The translations under genes and the position numbers were made by a program. This document shows, in pieces, positions 8,386 to 17,701 of a stretch of 64,000 nt of DNA. Below the pieces are notes generated by a model. That model had not been told where the DNA came from. It did not search any database and was given only the letters and a program-made list of their open reading frames with translations. Every line of letters begins with the position of its first letter. Position 1 is the stretch's first letter. The stretch covers positions 1,209,001 to 1,273,000 of the forward strand of contig NZ_CP139482.1 of NCBI RefSeq assembly GCF_041222825.1, read 5' to 3'. This DNA comes from Candidatus Thalassolituus haligoni. Lineage in GTDB: Bacteria > Pseudomonadota > Gammaproteobacteria > Pseudomonadales > Oceanobacteraceae.

Positions 8386-9120
8386 TTAGCGCACGGCAAC
8401 GCCGACGGGCAGTTCTTCGAACCAGTCCAGGAATTCAGTCATATGCGGTTGCCGGAACAGGCGTCCGTGTTGTGGGGCCATGATGTTGATGTCGAGCTGC
8501 CGAACACGGCGAATCCAGTCGAGCTTGGCGCTGTTGGAGGGCATCCAGCGTTGGTGAAACTGGCGCATTTTCGGCGCGTGGGTAGTCATGCTGTCGACAA
8601 ACAGCGGTGCATCGCTATCTTCCATGGCGGCACCAATATCACCGCTCATCAGAATTTTGGCCTTGGGGTCATACACGTGAAAATTACCCGATGAGTGCAG
8701 GTAGTGAGCGGGGACAAATTGTAGCTGGATGCGACCAAGGGTCAGGGTCTGGCCTTCGTCCGGGATAGCGCAGAAGCGGATTTGGCTCATCCCGAAATGG
8801 CGAATAAAACTTTCCCACAGCCAAGGCGAGTAGAGCTTGGCGTCCGGCAATGCCTGATCCCACAGTCCCAGCGAGGAAATAATATCCGGATCCTGGTGGC
8901 TGGCAAACAAGTGGGTGATCTTTTCGGCAGGAATAAACTTCAGAACCGCCGAGAGCATGGGAGCAAACAGCTCGATACCACCAGGGTCAAGCAACATCGC
9001 CTGGTCACCGCTTTGTACCAGATACTGGTTGGTATCGATAATACCGTCCGACTTGTTGGGGTCACGCCCAAACATGATCCAGCGATGATCGCCGTCTTCA
9101 TAAATAATGGTGGCTTGCAT
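8386..9120 (-). CDS. ODP-like di-iron metallo-beta-lactamase-fold protein
   Basis: A 244-residue protein with the metallo-beta-lactamase fold of the flavodiiron/ODP group but no flavodoxin domain. Visible metal-ligand positions are SHQDPDI (His75, Asp77, Asp79), PAHYLHSSGN (His139/His142), SGDIG (Asp161) and APQHG (His218). This is the ligand set expected for a non-heme di-iron site that binds O2. In Treponema denticola the related protein ODP senses oxygen for chemotaxis. The upstream gene on the same strand is a small chemoreceptor-like protein, 57 bp away, suggesting a two-gene sensing operon (inference). A GGGAGA ribosome-binding site precedes the ATG. A hydrolase role cannot be ruled out. 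Confidence 0.8.
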   Translation of the reverse strand: MQATIIYEDGDHRWIMFGRDPNKSDGIIDTNQYLVQSGDQAMLLDPGGIELFAPMLSAVLKFIPAEKITHLFASHQDPDIISSLGLWDQALPDAKLYSPWLWESFIRHFGMSQIRFCAIPDEGQTLTLGRIQLQFVPAHYLHSSGNFHVYDPKAKILMSGDIGAAMEDSDAPLFVDSMTTHAPKMRQFHQRWMPSNSAKLDWIRRVRQLDINIMAPQHGRLFRQPHMTEFLDWFEELPVGVAVR

Positions 9121-9177
9121 GGGTCTCCCTTTCCGGTTTTCGGGCTGTGCCGGTGTGGTTGGGTTATGTGTTCTGGA

Positions 9178-9768
9178 TCAGCGATGCTTTTGGCTCAACA
9201 GACGGCGGGCGTTACTCAGGTGCTGTCGAATCTGGTTGGCGGTGGTGGTGATATTGGCGGCAATGACTTCAAGTTGGGCGCGAAAATCTCCGGCAGAGGA
9301 GGCTTCAATTTTGCTGGAGGTGGCAATCAGGTTGGCGGTGCGGATGTGTTTGTCGCCTTCTTCCAGTTGCGTTTCCAGTTCCCGCAGGCCTCGTGTGAGT
9401 AGCTCCGACAAGCACTCGCGTTCAGCGTAGCACTGCTGCATGGCGTGTTGCAGTGAGTCTCCATGAGGGAGCTGCTGGCGCTCCAGCCATTCAAATTTGT
9501 CGGCGGCGGTATTGGCCCGCCAGAGTGACACGGCTTGTTGGGAGAGGTCTTCGGAGACCCCATTGATGTACTGGCTCTGGCGAATAATGTCGCTGGCCAG
9601 CTCATCAATAAAATGGGTAATGGCCTTGAATCCCACTGTTTTGGAACCGGCGCGTACGGCCAGGGCGCGGGCATTTTTGGCCGTCAGTGCCAGCCCCTTG
9701 GCTTCCAGCATGGCCTGGTGGAGTTCCGCAGCAATACTGGCTGCCGTCACAAAAATGGGTACTGCCAT
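9178..9768 (-). CDS. Short cytoplasmic chemoreceptor-like signalling protein
   Basis: A 196-residue all-helical protein without membrane segments or an obvious sensor domain. The segment NARALAVRAGSKTVGFKAIT resembles the hairpin-tip region of chemoreceptor signalling domains (compare [20 protein letters not shown] in typical MCPs), flanked by coiled-coil-like helices. It would fit a truncated soluble MCP that pairs with a separate sensor. The downstream ODP-like gene would be that sensor. The ATG at 9768 has an AGGGG element nine bases upstream; a GTG at 9789 lacks one. The MCP assignment is from pattern only and needs profile confirmation. Confidence 0.65.
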   Translation of the reverse strand: MAVPIFVTAASIAAELHQAMLEAKGLALTAKNARALAVRAGSKTVGFKAITHFIDELASDIIRQSQYINGVSEDLSQQAVSLWRANTAADKFEWLERQQLPHGDSLQHAMQQCYAERECLSELLTRGLRELETQLEEGDKHIRTANLIATSSKIEASSAGDFRAQLEVIAANITTTANQIRQHLSNARRLLSQKHR

Positions 9769-9827
9769 AAGGTGTCGCCCCTGATTCACGTCTTGTTCAG
9801 TATAGAAGCACTTGCCATTTTTGCCTG

Positions 9828-11126
9828 TCAGCGCTGGCTCAAACGAGTTCCGGCGGCATTGGACTTTAACCAGCCGCGAATACGGCGTGTTAATGCATTG
9901 TGTTCATCTGCCAGTGCTATCGGCCCGGAGAGGAAAAACTGTTGATAGTGGGCGCGTTTATTGTGTCGCATCAGGCCTGCTCGCTGGCGTAACTGAGTGG
10001 CGGAAAGCTGATTGGCATCGGTAATCACATCGAAGACTGGCACCGCCAGTTGCAGCAGTTGTTGCGGTAGCGGGATTTTGGTGGCGCTGCTTTCTCGTGC
10101 GTCAATCAGGATCAGTGCCAAGCCGCGCTCTGCTTTGCCGTCGGCATTGATACGGCTGACTTCGTTGAGCCATTGACTGGCCCAACTGGCACTGCTACCG
10201 CTGGCGATCACCACCAGGTTGAGCTGCCCGCGACTTTTCAGATACTGAATGCCTTGCCGGATCCGTTCCACCACCTGTTGGCGATGCTGTTGCTGGGCCT
10301 GCTCATAAGCGCTGGCCTGCTGGCCTTCGATTGCCGTGACGGCTGATGGATTGGCGTCTGTCTTCAGCGCTGGCAGCGGTGTTAGTTGTGGCAGCGGCGG
10401 CTCTCTGGCCAGCGTCGGGTCAAATGTATTGGGTTCTGGCGGTATGGCTACTTTTGCGTCAGTCGTCGCCAGCGTTGTGGTCGTGGTGCTGTCGTCTTTT
10501 TTCTGGTCGTTTGGGTTGGTATTTTGGTTGTTGTTTGGGTTGTTGTCGTGCGCGGAAGATGCGTTATCGGCCGCCTCTGCGGTTGCTGCCGGTGTATCTC
10601 CAGCGCCGCTTGCCGCAGAGTCTTTATTGGTGCTGCTTGCATCAAGGTACAGGGATGTTGGCGGTAAGGGTGCGGGGGGTGGATCAGGCAGCTCTATGGC
10701 GAGCGTTGCCCAGCCCAGGTCTGGCAGCTGTTCACGTAACATGCCGGTGGGCACCGGCCACTGACCATGTTGTCCCTGGTCGTGTAACAGCAAGGTTCCA
10801 CCTTGTGGAAAACCGCTACGCTCCTGAATAAACAAACCATAAAAGGCGGTTTCGTTCGCCAGCAGTGGCACCACTTCACTGCTGCGCTGAAATAACGCCA
10901 GCTGGGCTGGAATGGCCTGGTGGCGCTGCAGTGATTCATCCGGGGTGATACGCTCTGGTGCTTTAACCACGGCGACGGGGTCTGCCAGGGCTTCCGTAAC
11001 GCTTGTGTCTTCAGGTTGACTAGCGGTCGTGACGGGTTCCGGGGTCGCTGGTTCGTCAGCGGCGAACGCCGGAGTGGCGGAGAGCAGTGTCAGCGCTGTC
11101 AGCTTTATCGCTACTCTCATTGTCAT
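9828..11126 (-). CDS. DUF3530-like exported alpha/beta-hydrolase-fold protein
   Basis: A 432-residue exported protein. From the ATG at 11126 it has a signal peptide (LTALTLLSATPAFA-ADE). An acidic linker is followed by a region with GGTLLLHDQGQHGQWP and LGWATLAIELPDPP, typical of the DUF3530 family of Pseudomonas-like bacteria, whose function is unknown. A long low-complexity Ala/Asp/Asn/Thr stretch (roughly residues 170-260) interrupts the hydrolase-like core, and a VVIASGSSASWA segment resembles a nucleophile elbow. In-frame ATGs at 11144 and 11246 would also work, but the extra residues look non-native. Confidence 0.7.
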   Translation of the reverse strand: MTMRVAIKLTALTLLSATPAFAADEPATPEPVTTASQPEDTSVTEALADPVAVVKAPERITPDESLQRHQAIPAQLALFQRSSEVVPLLANETAFYGLFIQERSGFPQGGTLLLHDQGQHGQWPVPTGMLREQLPDLGWATLAIELPDPPPAPLPPTSLYLDASSTNKDSAASGAGDTPAATAEAADNASSAHDNNPNNNQNTNPNDQKKDDSTTTTTLATTDAKVAIPPEPNTFDPTLAREPPLPQLTPLPALKTDANPSAVTAIEGQQASAYEQAQQQHRQQVVERIRQGIQYLKSRGQLNLVVIASGSSASWASQWLNEVSRINADGKAERGLALILIDARESSATKIPLPQQLLQLAVPVFDVITDANQLSATQLRQRAGLMRHNKRAHYQQFFLSGPIALADEHNALTRRIRGWLKSNAAGTRLSQR

Positions 11127-11351
11127 TGCTATTGCCAGCCCCATTAGCCGCGAGTGAATGCAGTGGGAGCCGGGGGCTGAACAGGGAGGGCGTGGTTGCC
11201 GCCGGGGCGGAACACAGGCAGAGCAAACAGACAGTAACCGCATCATGGTCAGGACTCGATCAGGAACAATTGGTTGACGTTGGCAACACAGGCTGCAAAA
11301 GCCGTTCCCACCGCTTACAATGACACTTCATTCATTACCCTGTGTCTATCC

Positions 11352-12035
11352 ATGCACGATTTTCTGATTGCTCCTTCCATTCTTTCTGCTGATTTTGCCC
11401 GTCTGGGTGACGACGTTGCGGCGGTGCTGGACGCCGGTACCGACGTGGTTCATTTTGATGTGATGGACAACCACTATGTGCCTAATCTGACCATCGGCCC
11501 GATGGTGTGCAAGGCACTGAAAAAATACCTGGACAGTAATGGTTATAGCGCTCCCATCGACGTGCATCTGATGGTGTCGCCGGTGGACAGCCTGATTGCA
11601 GACTTTGCTGCTGCCGGTGCTACTTATATAACCTTTCACCCGGAAGCCTCGGATCATGTCGATCGCAGCTTGCAGCTGATCCGCTCGCTGGGCTGCAAGG
11701 CAGGTCTGGTATTTAACCCGGCGACCCCCTTGCACTACCTGGATTATGTGATGGATAAACTCGACGTGATTCTGCTGATGTCGGTCAATCCGGGTTTTGG
11801 TGGCCAGTCGTTTATTCCAGGCACGCTGGATAAATTACGTCAGGCGCGCCAGCGTATCGACGATTCCGGCCTGGACATCCGCCTGGAAATTGACGGTGGC
11901 GTCAAGGTCGACAATATTCGCGAAATAGCAGCGGCCGGAGCCGATATGTTTGTCGCTGGCTCGGCTATTTTTAATCAGCCTGATTATCAGGCCGTGGTTG
12001 AGCAGATGCGTAAGCAGCTGGCCAGCCTCCGTTGA
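11352..12035 (+). CDS. rpe: Ribulose-phosphate 3-epimerase
   Basis: Interconverts ribulose-5-phosphate and xylulose-5-phosphate in the pentose phosphate pathway. The 227-residue TIM barrel begins with the conserved [16 protein letters not shown] and carries [19 protein letters not shown] (metal and catalytic Asp), DVHLMV (metal His), [11 protein letters not shown] and EIDGGV. The start is placed at 11352 because conserved sequence begins directly after it; the frame is open back to a TTG at 11274. gph follows 15 bp downstream, the usual rpe-gph order. Confidence 0.96.
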   Translation: MHDFLIAPSILSADFARLGDDVAAVLDAGTDVVHFDVMDNHYVPNLTIGPMVCKALKKYLDSNGYSAPIDVHLMVSPVDSLIADFAAAGATYITFHPEASDHVDRSLQLIRSLGCKAGLVFNPATPLHYLDYVMDKLDVILLMSVNPGFGGQSFIPGTLDKLRQARQRIDDSGLDIRLEIDGGVKVDNIREIAAAGADMFVAGSAIFNQPDYQAVVEQMRKQLASLR

Positions 12036-12050
12036 GAAGGACATCCTGAT

Positions 12051-12770
12051 ATGTCGATCTGGAGTGAACCGGTACAAACGTATTTTTCCGCCCGTGAAAA
12101 CACGGTTCCGCAAGCGCTGCTGTTTGATCTTGATGGCACGCTGATCGACAGTGTGCCGGATCTTGCGGCTGCGATTGATCAGATGCTGGTGCAACTGGGT
12201 CGACCGGTGGCTGGTCAGCCGCTGGTGGCTGAATGGGTCGGTAACGGTGCCGACATGCTGGTACGCAGGGCCTTGTGTTATGGCAATGATATGCAGGCCC
12301 AGGCACTGGATGCCGCCGAGGTTGCTGCGGCCAGAGCCTTGTTTGATCCTTTCTATCTGGAGCATCTGAACGATGCCACCGGGGTTTACCCCGGTGTTGA
12401 AAAAACACTCACCATACTGGCGGTGCTGGGCATTCGCATGGCACTGGTGACCAACAAACCCAGAGTGTTTACCGATGTGCTGCTGGATGCGCTCGGCTGG
12501 CGTCCTTATTTTGATGCGGTGGTGTGTGGTGATGACCTGCCACAACGTAAACCAGACCCTGCGCAGATTCTGCACGCCTGTGAGTTGATGGCGGTAGAGC
12601 CACAACAAGCGATCATGGTCGGCGATTCCCGTAATGATATGTACGCTGGCAAGGCCGCAGGCTGCATGACCGTGGCTGTTCCCTACGGCTATAACCATGG
12701 CGAAAATATTGCTACCTGTCAGCCGAATCTGATCATTCATTCACTTGCCGACCTGATTCGGCATGTTTAA
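12051..12770 (+). CDS. gph: Phosphoglycolate phosphatase
   Basis: HAD-superfamily enzyme that removes phosphate from 2-phosphoglycolate formed during DNA repair. The 239-residue product has motif I DLDGTLIDS (nucleophile Asp), a helical cap, motif II LVTNKPR, motif III Lys in KPDPAQIL and motif IV VGDSRNDM. An AAGGA ribosome-binding site precedes the ATG, and it is co-transcribed with rpe. The N-terminus is about 20 residues longer than E. coli Gph before motif I. Confidence 0.94.
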   Translation: MSIWSEPVQTYFSARENTVPQALLFDLDGTLIDSVPDLAAAIDQMLVQLGRPVAGQPLVAEWVGNGADMLVRRALCYGNDMQAQALDAAEVAAARALFDPFYLEHLNDATGVYPGVEKTLTILAVLGIRMALVTNKPRVFTDVLLDALGWRPYFDAVVCGDDLPQRKPDPAQILHACELMAVEPQQAIMVGDSRNDMYAGKAAGCMTVAVPYGYNHGENIATCQPNLIIHSLADLIRHV

Positions 12771-12859
12771 TCGCCTGTGCAGCGGCTTGTAAAAACAGGT
12801 GGCGCGAGTGTGGACCGAGGCTTTGAGGTTGTCGGGTGGCAGGTAACAGGTGTAAGCAT

Positions 12860-13534
12860 ATGCTTCGGATTGTATTAATGGTCAGTCTGGTTCTGACCAG
12901 CGGGGTTACCCTGGCTGCCGAGGTGCGTATACACACGCCGCAACCGAGTTGGTCGAGTCTTCCTGTGGTTACCTCGGATAATCGCACCTATAGCGGGTTC
13001 AATAGCGGGTTCAATCCCTATTTTGATGCGGCGTACGGCCTTAGTGTGCTGAACTGGCCAAAAACCGAGTGGCAACGAGCCAACGAACCCGACGGCAGTA
13101 GCCGCCATGCGGTTGTCGGGCGATTTTTTCGTGTTGGTGGTGGTATCAGCTGGCGGTCGATCCTGTCGGGCGGAATGAATGTCTGGCTCTGGAATGCTGA
13201 CGATAACAAAAGCACTACGGACAGCGACGAGCGTTCGTCGAATACCGTCTATCAACAAGATGGTGCTGCGTTCAGCTGGAATGTGCGGGCGATGTTGCCG
13301 ATCCAGACAGGACTGGGCCCGTGGTTTGGTTATGGGCGTATGTGCTTGCGCGCCAGTGCCACCAGTCTGGACTCTGCCCGCGAAGTATCGGGTTGTACCC
13401 CGATGTGGCAAGCCGGATTGTCGTTGGGAGGGTTCGGTTCCCGTGCCGTATCGTTATATCTAGAATACGACCGGGCACATTTTGAGGCGGTTCATAGCTA
13501 TGCCATCAGTGCCGGGCTACGAGGAGTTTTTTGA
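12860..13534 (+). CDS. Outer-membrane-type protein of unknown function
   Basis: A 224-residue exported protein: signal peptide ending LTSGVTLAA-E, then alternating polar/aromatic beta-strand-like sequence, two cysteines, and a C-terminal Phe (SAGLRGVF), as in many outer-membrane beta-barrels. I recognise no family. An exact 12-bp tandem duplication (12990-13001 and 13002-13013) repeats SGFN in the protein. The ATG at 12860 has an AGGTG element seven bases upstream. Its stop overlaps the rmuC start (TGATG), so the two are coupled, though this may only reflect compact packing. Confidence 0.7.
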   Translation: MLRIVLMVSLVLTSGVTLAAEVRIHTPQPSWSSLPVVTSDNRTYSGFNSGFNPYFDAAYGLSVLNWPKTEWQRANEPDGSSRHAVVGRFFRVGGGISWRSILSGGMNVWLWNADDNKSTTDSDERSSNTVYQQDGAAFSWNVRAMLPIQTGLGPWFGYGRMCLRASATSLDSAREVSGCTPMWQAGLSLGGFGSRAVSLYLEYDRAHFEAVHSYAISAGLRGVF

Positions 13535-15087
13535 TGGATGCGTTGGCTTTGGCCCCGCTATTGCCGTTTGACCCACAGATGATGGGCAGTTATCTGCCGT
13601 TAACACTGGTCGGTTTGATTGCAGGGATACTACTGGGTTCGTTGGTGACCGGGATGGTCGCCAGACGTCGTGCACAGGCCGCCTTGTTTCTGGATCAACA
13701 GCAGCACCAGCAACAGCGGGAACAACAGCATCAGCGGGAACAGCGGCTTGCTGAATTGGAAAACCGTCTGAGTGAGACGGATGCCGCACTTAATGCTACC
13801 CGTACCGACGCGGCGCGCTGGCAAGAGCGCAGCCATGCCGCGCTGGCGCAGAAACAGGCGCTGGAAATTGAACGTCGTGAATCGCAGTTGTTGTGGCAAA
13901 CCCGTCTGGCCGATTTGCAGCAGCGTTTGAGCAACAGCCAGACGGAACTGGTGAGCGAACGTCAGGCGCGAGAAATGCAGCAACAGCACGCCGATGAAAA
14001 ACTGGCCTTGCTGCAGCAAAACAAGGAGCAGTTACTGCAAGAATTTGAACATCTGTCGCAAAAAATCTTCGAGCAAAAACAGCAGCAGTTTACCCAACAG
14101 AGTCAGCAAGGGCTGACCAGCTTGCTGACGCCGTTTCGAGAGCAGCTCGATGGTTTGCGCAAAAAGGTTGAGGATGTCCACCTTAGCGATACCCGTGATC
14201 GGGCCACGTTACAGGCGCAGATTGTTGAGCTGCACAAGCTGAATCAGCAAATGTCGACTGAGGCTCATGCGCTGACAACCGCCCTGCGTGGTGAAAAGAA
14301 AACCCAGGGCAACTGGGGCGAGATGGTGCTGGAAACGGTACTCGAGCGTTCCGGCTTGCGTAAGGGCGAAGAATACGTCCGGGAAGAAAGCCACCAGGAC
14401 GACAGCGGCCAGCGTTATCGCCCGGATGTCATTATCCGCCTGCCGGAAGGCAAGCATATCGTGGTGGATTCCAAAGTATCGCTGAATGCCTATACCGATT
14501 ACGTCAATGCCGACTCCGAGCTGGAGCAGGCGGCGGCACTCAAACGGCATGTGGAATCGGTGCGTAGCCATGTCCGCAGTTTGAGTGACAAGGCATACCA
14601 GCACCTGAATGGTCTTAATTCACCGGATTTTGTGTTCCTGTTTATGCCCGTCGAACCAGCTTTTATGCTGGCATTCCAGCATGACGAAAGTCTGTTTAAT
14701 ACGGCGTTTGAACAAAAAATCGTGGTCGTGACGCCAACGACTCTGCTTGCGACCTTACGCACGGTGGCCAGTTTGTGGGCCATTGAACGACGTAATAAAA
14801 GTACCGAAAAGCTGGCTGACCAGGCCGGTAAACTGTACGACAAACTCACTGTGGTGGTGGATAAATTCGAAAAAGTGGGCAGCCAGCTGACGACGCTGAA
14901 CAAGGGTTATGATGAGGCCTGGAATTCGCTGAAATCCGGCCGTGGCAACTTGCTCAGTCAGGCCGATGGTTTCCGTAAATTGGGTGTTCGGGTCAAAAAG
15001 GAATTGGCTAAAAATCTGGTTGACGACGCCAATGCCGAGGATGAATTACATGAATCCCTTGGTAGCCGGGAAGCACCAGTCGATTGA
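13534..15087 (+). CDS. rmuC: DNA recombination protein RmuC homologue
   Basis: RmuC is a membrane-anchored, coiled-coil, nuclease-fold protein that limits recombination at inverted repeats in E. coli. The 517-residue product has an N-terminal transmembrane helix (LTLVGLIAGILLGSLVTGMV), a very Gln-rich coiled coil to about residue 240, then the conserved core with GNWGEMVLETVLERSGL, YRPDVIIRLPEGK, VDSKVSL and FVFLFMPVEPAF. Length is slightly above the E. coli protein. The ATG at 13534 overlaps the previous stop and has a GAGGAG ribosome-binding site about 7 bases upstream. Confidence 0.94.
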   Translation: MDALALAPLLPFDPQMMGSYLPLTLVGLIAGILLGSLVTGMVARRRAQAALFLDQQQHQQQREQQHQREQRLAELENRLSETDAALNATRTDAARWQERSHAALAQKQALEIERRESQLLWQTRLADLQQRLSNSQTELVSERQAREMQQQHADEKLALLQQNKEQLLQEFEHLSQKIFEQKQQQFTQQSQQGLTSLLTPFREQLDGLRKKVEDVHLSDTRDRATLQAQIVELHKLNQQMSTEAHALTTALRGEKKTQGNWGEMVLETVLERSGLRKGEEYVREESHQDDSGQRYRPDVIIRLPEGKHIVVDSKVSLNAYTDYVNADSELEQAAALKRHVESVRSHVRSLSDKAYQHLNGLNSPDFVFLFMPVEPAFMLAFQHDESLFNTAFEQKIVVVTPTTLLATLRTVASLWAIERRNKSTEKLADQAGKLYDKLTVVVDKFEKVGSQLTTLNKGYDEAWNSLKSGRGNLLSQADGFRKLGVRVKKELAKNLVDDANAEDELHESLGSREAPVD

Positions 15088-15229
15088 ATGAACAGTATTA
15101 TCATTTCAAGCCGACTTGTTAACCATCGGCTATAAATCCGGATATAGACGCGGCAATTCGTCGAGCAGACCGGCAAGGACGGGGAAGCGGCTTATACTTT
15201 GTCCATCACTCCGGCAGGTTCTGCACGTT

Positions 15230-17047
15230 ATGGTTTACCCTCGGCTTCAGCAGCAGCTTCAGCTTGCGTCGTTTGTCGTCACGATCATGGCGTTGCTGCA
15301 AATTGCCTTGGGTTTGGTCGTACTGTTGGGGTGGCTTTGGGGTCATTCTGATCTGACGGTGCTTGCACCTGGTTTTCCGACCATGAAAGCCAACACAGCA
15401 ACGGGCTTTTTGCTTGCCGGTAGTGGCTTGTTGCTGATGGTCAAACGCTGCCTTATGGTCACGCTGATTATCGGTTTTGCCTTGATGACGACTGCGACGG
15501 TTTCTTTTTTACAATATCCATTTGAAATTAATACCGGTATTGATCAATTCTGGGTTGAGGATACAAGCAGCGATCAATTTCCCGGTCGCCCGTCGGAAAT
15601 GACTGCGTTCGTCTTTATTATCACGGGCCTGGTGTTAATGATTGTGGCATTTCGAAAACATCAATATCCGGCGGGTGACGAACACAATCTATCGACCAAT
15701 TGGGGTCTGAATACACTGATTGTGGTTGGCTGTTCACCGGCGCTGACCGGGCTTTTTACGTATTTTTATTTACCGGAAGCTCTGTTTGAGACCCGACCGT
15801 TTGCCAGTATGACGATTTATACCTGTCTGGGTTTTGTGGCTTTTTTTTATGGTATTTCGCTACGCAGCAAAGGCAGTATTTTGCGGGAAATCCTGTTTCG
15901 TGATACCCCGGGAGGACGTTATTTTCGTCGGATGATTTTGCCGATTCTGATCTTTCCCATCGTGTTCGGGTTTGTCGTGCAATACGCCACAGGTGAGAAC
16001 TGGCTTCAACCGGCGTTTGCCACTGCGCTGTTTGCTTCGATCATGTCATTGGTGTTTGTGATGGCATTATCGTATAGCGCAAATCAGCAGGATCGGTGGC
16101 AACTGGCGTTGTCAGCCCAGGCCGACGCCCGTGCCCAGGCCGAGTCAAAAATGTCGCTGGTATGGGAGTCTGATCAGGCGGCAGTGATGCTGTTTGATGA
16201 ACGTGGTTTTGTGCATGAAGCCAATCCGGGGGCGGTCGCGGTTTTTGGCTGGAGTATCGAGGAAATGAAAACCATGCACTTGCGGGAATTCATGCCGGAA
16301 GCCAGCCGTCACCGGCATGAACTGATCTTGCACAATGCGGTTCATGATAACAGCATCAATCGTTACACCATGGATGATCCTGAACGGGTGTTCGGATTGA
16401 ACCGTGACGGCAAAAAAGTACCACTGGTGATTACTGTCAGTCGCCAGAATGTGGGTGGGAAGATATTTTTTGGTGCCGTGATGCTGCAGGTCGACAAGCT
16501 GTCACAACGAGTGAATGGTTTGATCAAGGAAGTCAATATGGATGAGTTGACCCGAGTCGGTAATCGTAAAAGTCTGGAAAAACGTCTGGCTGCCCTGTCC
16601 CGGCACCGGCTTCGGGATGGTTATACGGTGGCAGTGCTGATGTTGGATATCGATTATTTCAAACACATTAATGACCGCTGGGGTCACACGCTGGGTGACA
16701 AGGTACTACGAGGTTTTGCTGATCGGGTATCGGGGTGTTTGCGTCACGGCGACAGTCTGTATCGTTATGGTGGCGAAGAGTTTGTTGCTCTGGTGGTGTG
16801 TGAAGACCTGGAACAGGCGGAGGCGGTGGCCAGGCGTATTCTGCGTTCGTTGGCGTCAGCACCGATACCGGCTGAGGATCAGGCGCTGACGGTGAGTTGC
16901 AGCATGGGTATTGCTCTGATCGATGAGTCCATCACCAGTGCCCGTGAGTGTTTGAAACTGGCAGACCAGGCGCTTTATGCGGCCAAGGCCAGTGGGCGTA
17001 AACGCTATGTCTGTTCTGCCTGGCTGGATCGTCAGCCACCCTCCTGA
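15230..17047 (+). CDS. Membrane PAS-GGDEF diguanylate cyclase
   Basis: Makes cyclic-di-GMP. The product (605 aa from the ATG at 15230) has seven or eight N-terminal membrane segments forming an uncharacterised integral sensor domain, a PAS-like domain (around 310-420: AVMLFDERGFVHEANPGAVAVFGWS), and a GGDEF domain. The active site is GGEEF (residues 514-518), preceded by the inhibitory I-site RHGD (505-508), so the enzyme is predicted active and feedback-inhibited. There is no EAL domain. The frame extends to 15116, but the extra 38 residues are polar and non-conserved. It may feed BcsA, FleQ and the PilZ protein encoded in the same window (inference). Confidence 0.93.
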   Translation: MVYPRLQQQLQLASFVVTIMALLQIALGLVVLLGWLWGHSDLTVLAPGFPTMKANTATGFLLAGSGLLLMVKRCLMVTLIIGFALMTTATVSFLQYPFEINTGIDQFWVEDTSSDQFPGRPSEMTAFVFIITGLVLMIVAFRKHQYPAGDEHNLSTNWGLNTLIVVGCSPALTGLFTYFYLPEALFETRPFASMTIYTCLGFVAFFYGISLRSKGSILREILFRDTPGGRYFRRMILPILIFPIVFGFVVQYATGENWLQPAFATALFASIMSLVFVMALSYSANQQDRWQLALSAQADARAQAESKMSLVWESDQAAVMLFDERGFVHEANPGAVAVFGWSIEEMKTMHLREFMPEASRHRHELILHNAVHDNSINRYTMDDPERVFGLNRDGKKVPLVITVSRQNVGGKIFFGAVMLQVDKLSQRVNGLIKEVNMDELTRVGNRKSLEKRLAALSRHRLRDGYTVAVLMLDIDYFKHINDRWGHTLGDKVLRGFADRVSGCLRHGDSLYRYGGEEFVALVVCEDLEQAEAVARRILRSLASAPIPAEDQALTVSCSMGIALIDESITSARECLKLADQALYAAKASGRKRYVCSAWLDRQPPS

Positions 17048-17198
17048 CTGCCGCTTGTCATGCGAATTCCCGGTACCGGGTTCTTCCGCCTGTGCTTGCT
17101 GTCGCCAATACGATCAGCTTACGCAGAAAACGGATTGTATTTCCTGTCTTGCCGTCGTTAGGCTCCGCGTTTGATTAAATGTTTTTCCTGGAGAGCTT

Positions 17199-17615
17199 AT
17201 GAGCCGCTTATCTGCGACCGCAGTGAAACAATTGATTCAATGGTGTGAAGAAAAAGCCACCGGGCTGGGAGTCCGGGTGTCGATCAGCATTGTTGATGAA
17301 GGGGGTCATTTGATTGGCTTTTCCCGGATGGACGGCGCCGCGATTGGCCCTGGTGAAGTGAGCCAGCGCAAGGCACGTACCTCGGCGTTGTTTCGCACGG
17401 ACAGCGGCGCTTTTGGTGAGGTGGTTCGGTCGCGTCCCCTGACCGGGATTGAATCCACTCATGGTGGACTGGCGTTGTTCAAGGGTGGTATTCCCTTGTT
17501 TGATAGTGGTCATGTGATTGGCGGGCTGGGGATTGCGGGTGGTACGGCAGTAGAGGATCTGGAGATTGCCGAGTGGGCGCTGGCTCAGTTGAGCGACGGT
17601 TTGGCTGCGGGCTGA
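17199..17615 (+). CDS. GlcG/HbpS family (heme-binding-like) protein
   Basis: A 138-residue single-domain protein of the GlcG/HbpS/PduO-C fold. The pattern VSISIVDEGGHLIGFSRMDGA, the RKARTSALF segment and the GIPLFDSGHVIGGLGIAGGTAVEDLEIAE tail are family-typical. Related proteins bind heme or cobalamin or act in glycolate utilisation, so no reaction is assigned. A GGAGAG element precedes the ATG. It lies 86 bp upstream of cmoA on the same strand. Confidence 0.85.
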   Translation: MSRLSATAVKQLIQWCEEKATGLGVRVSISIVDEGGHLIGFSRMDGAAIGPGEVSQRKARTSALFRTDSGAFGEVVRSRPLTGIESTHGGLALFKGGIPLFDSGHVIGGLGIAGGTAVEDLEIAEWALAQLSDGLAAG

Positions 17616-17701
17616 TTTATCGGCTTGTGATACCATGGCGGTTTGTTTTTGCCAGAGCATTGCCTTGCAGTGCTGGCCCATCCAAGCGACCCGAGACACT
17701 T

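Noticed and set aside
11835-12740. 301-codon minus-strand frame over rpe and gph
   Set aside because: Shadow of two recognised housekeeping genes; the product resembles no protein family.
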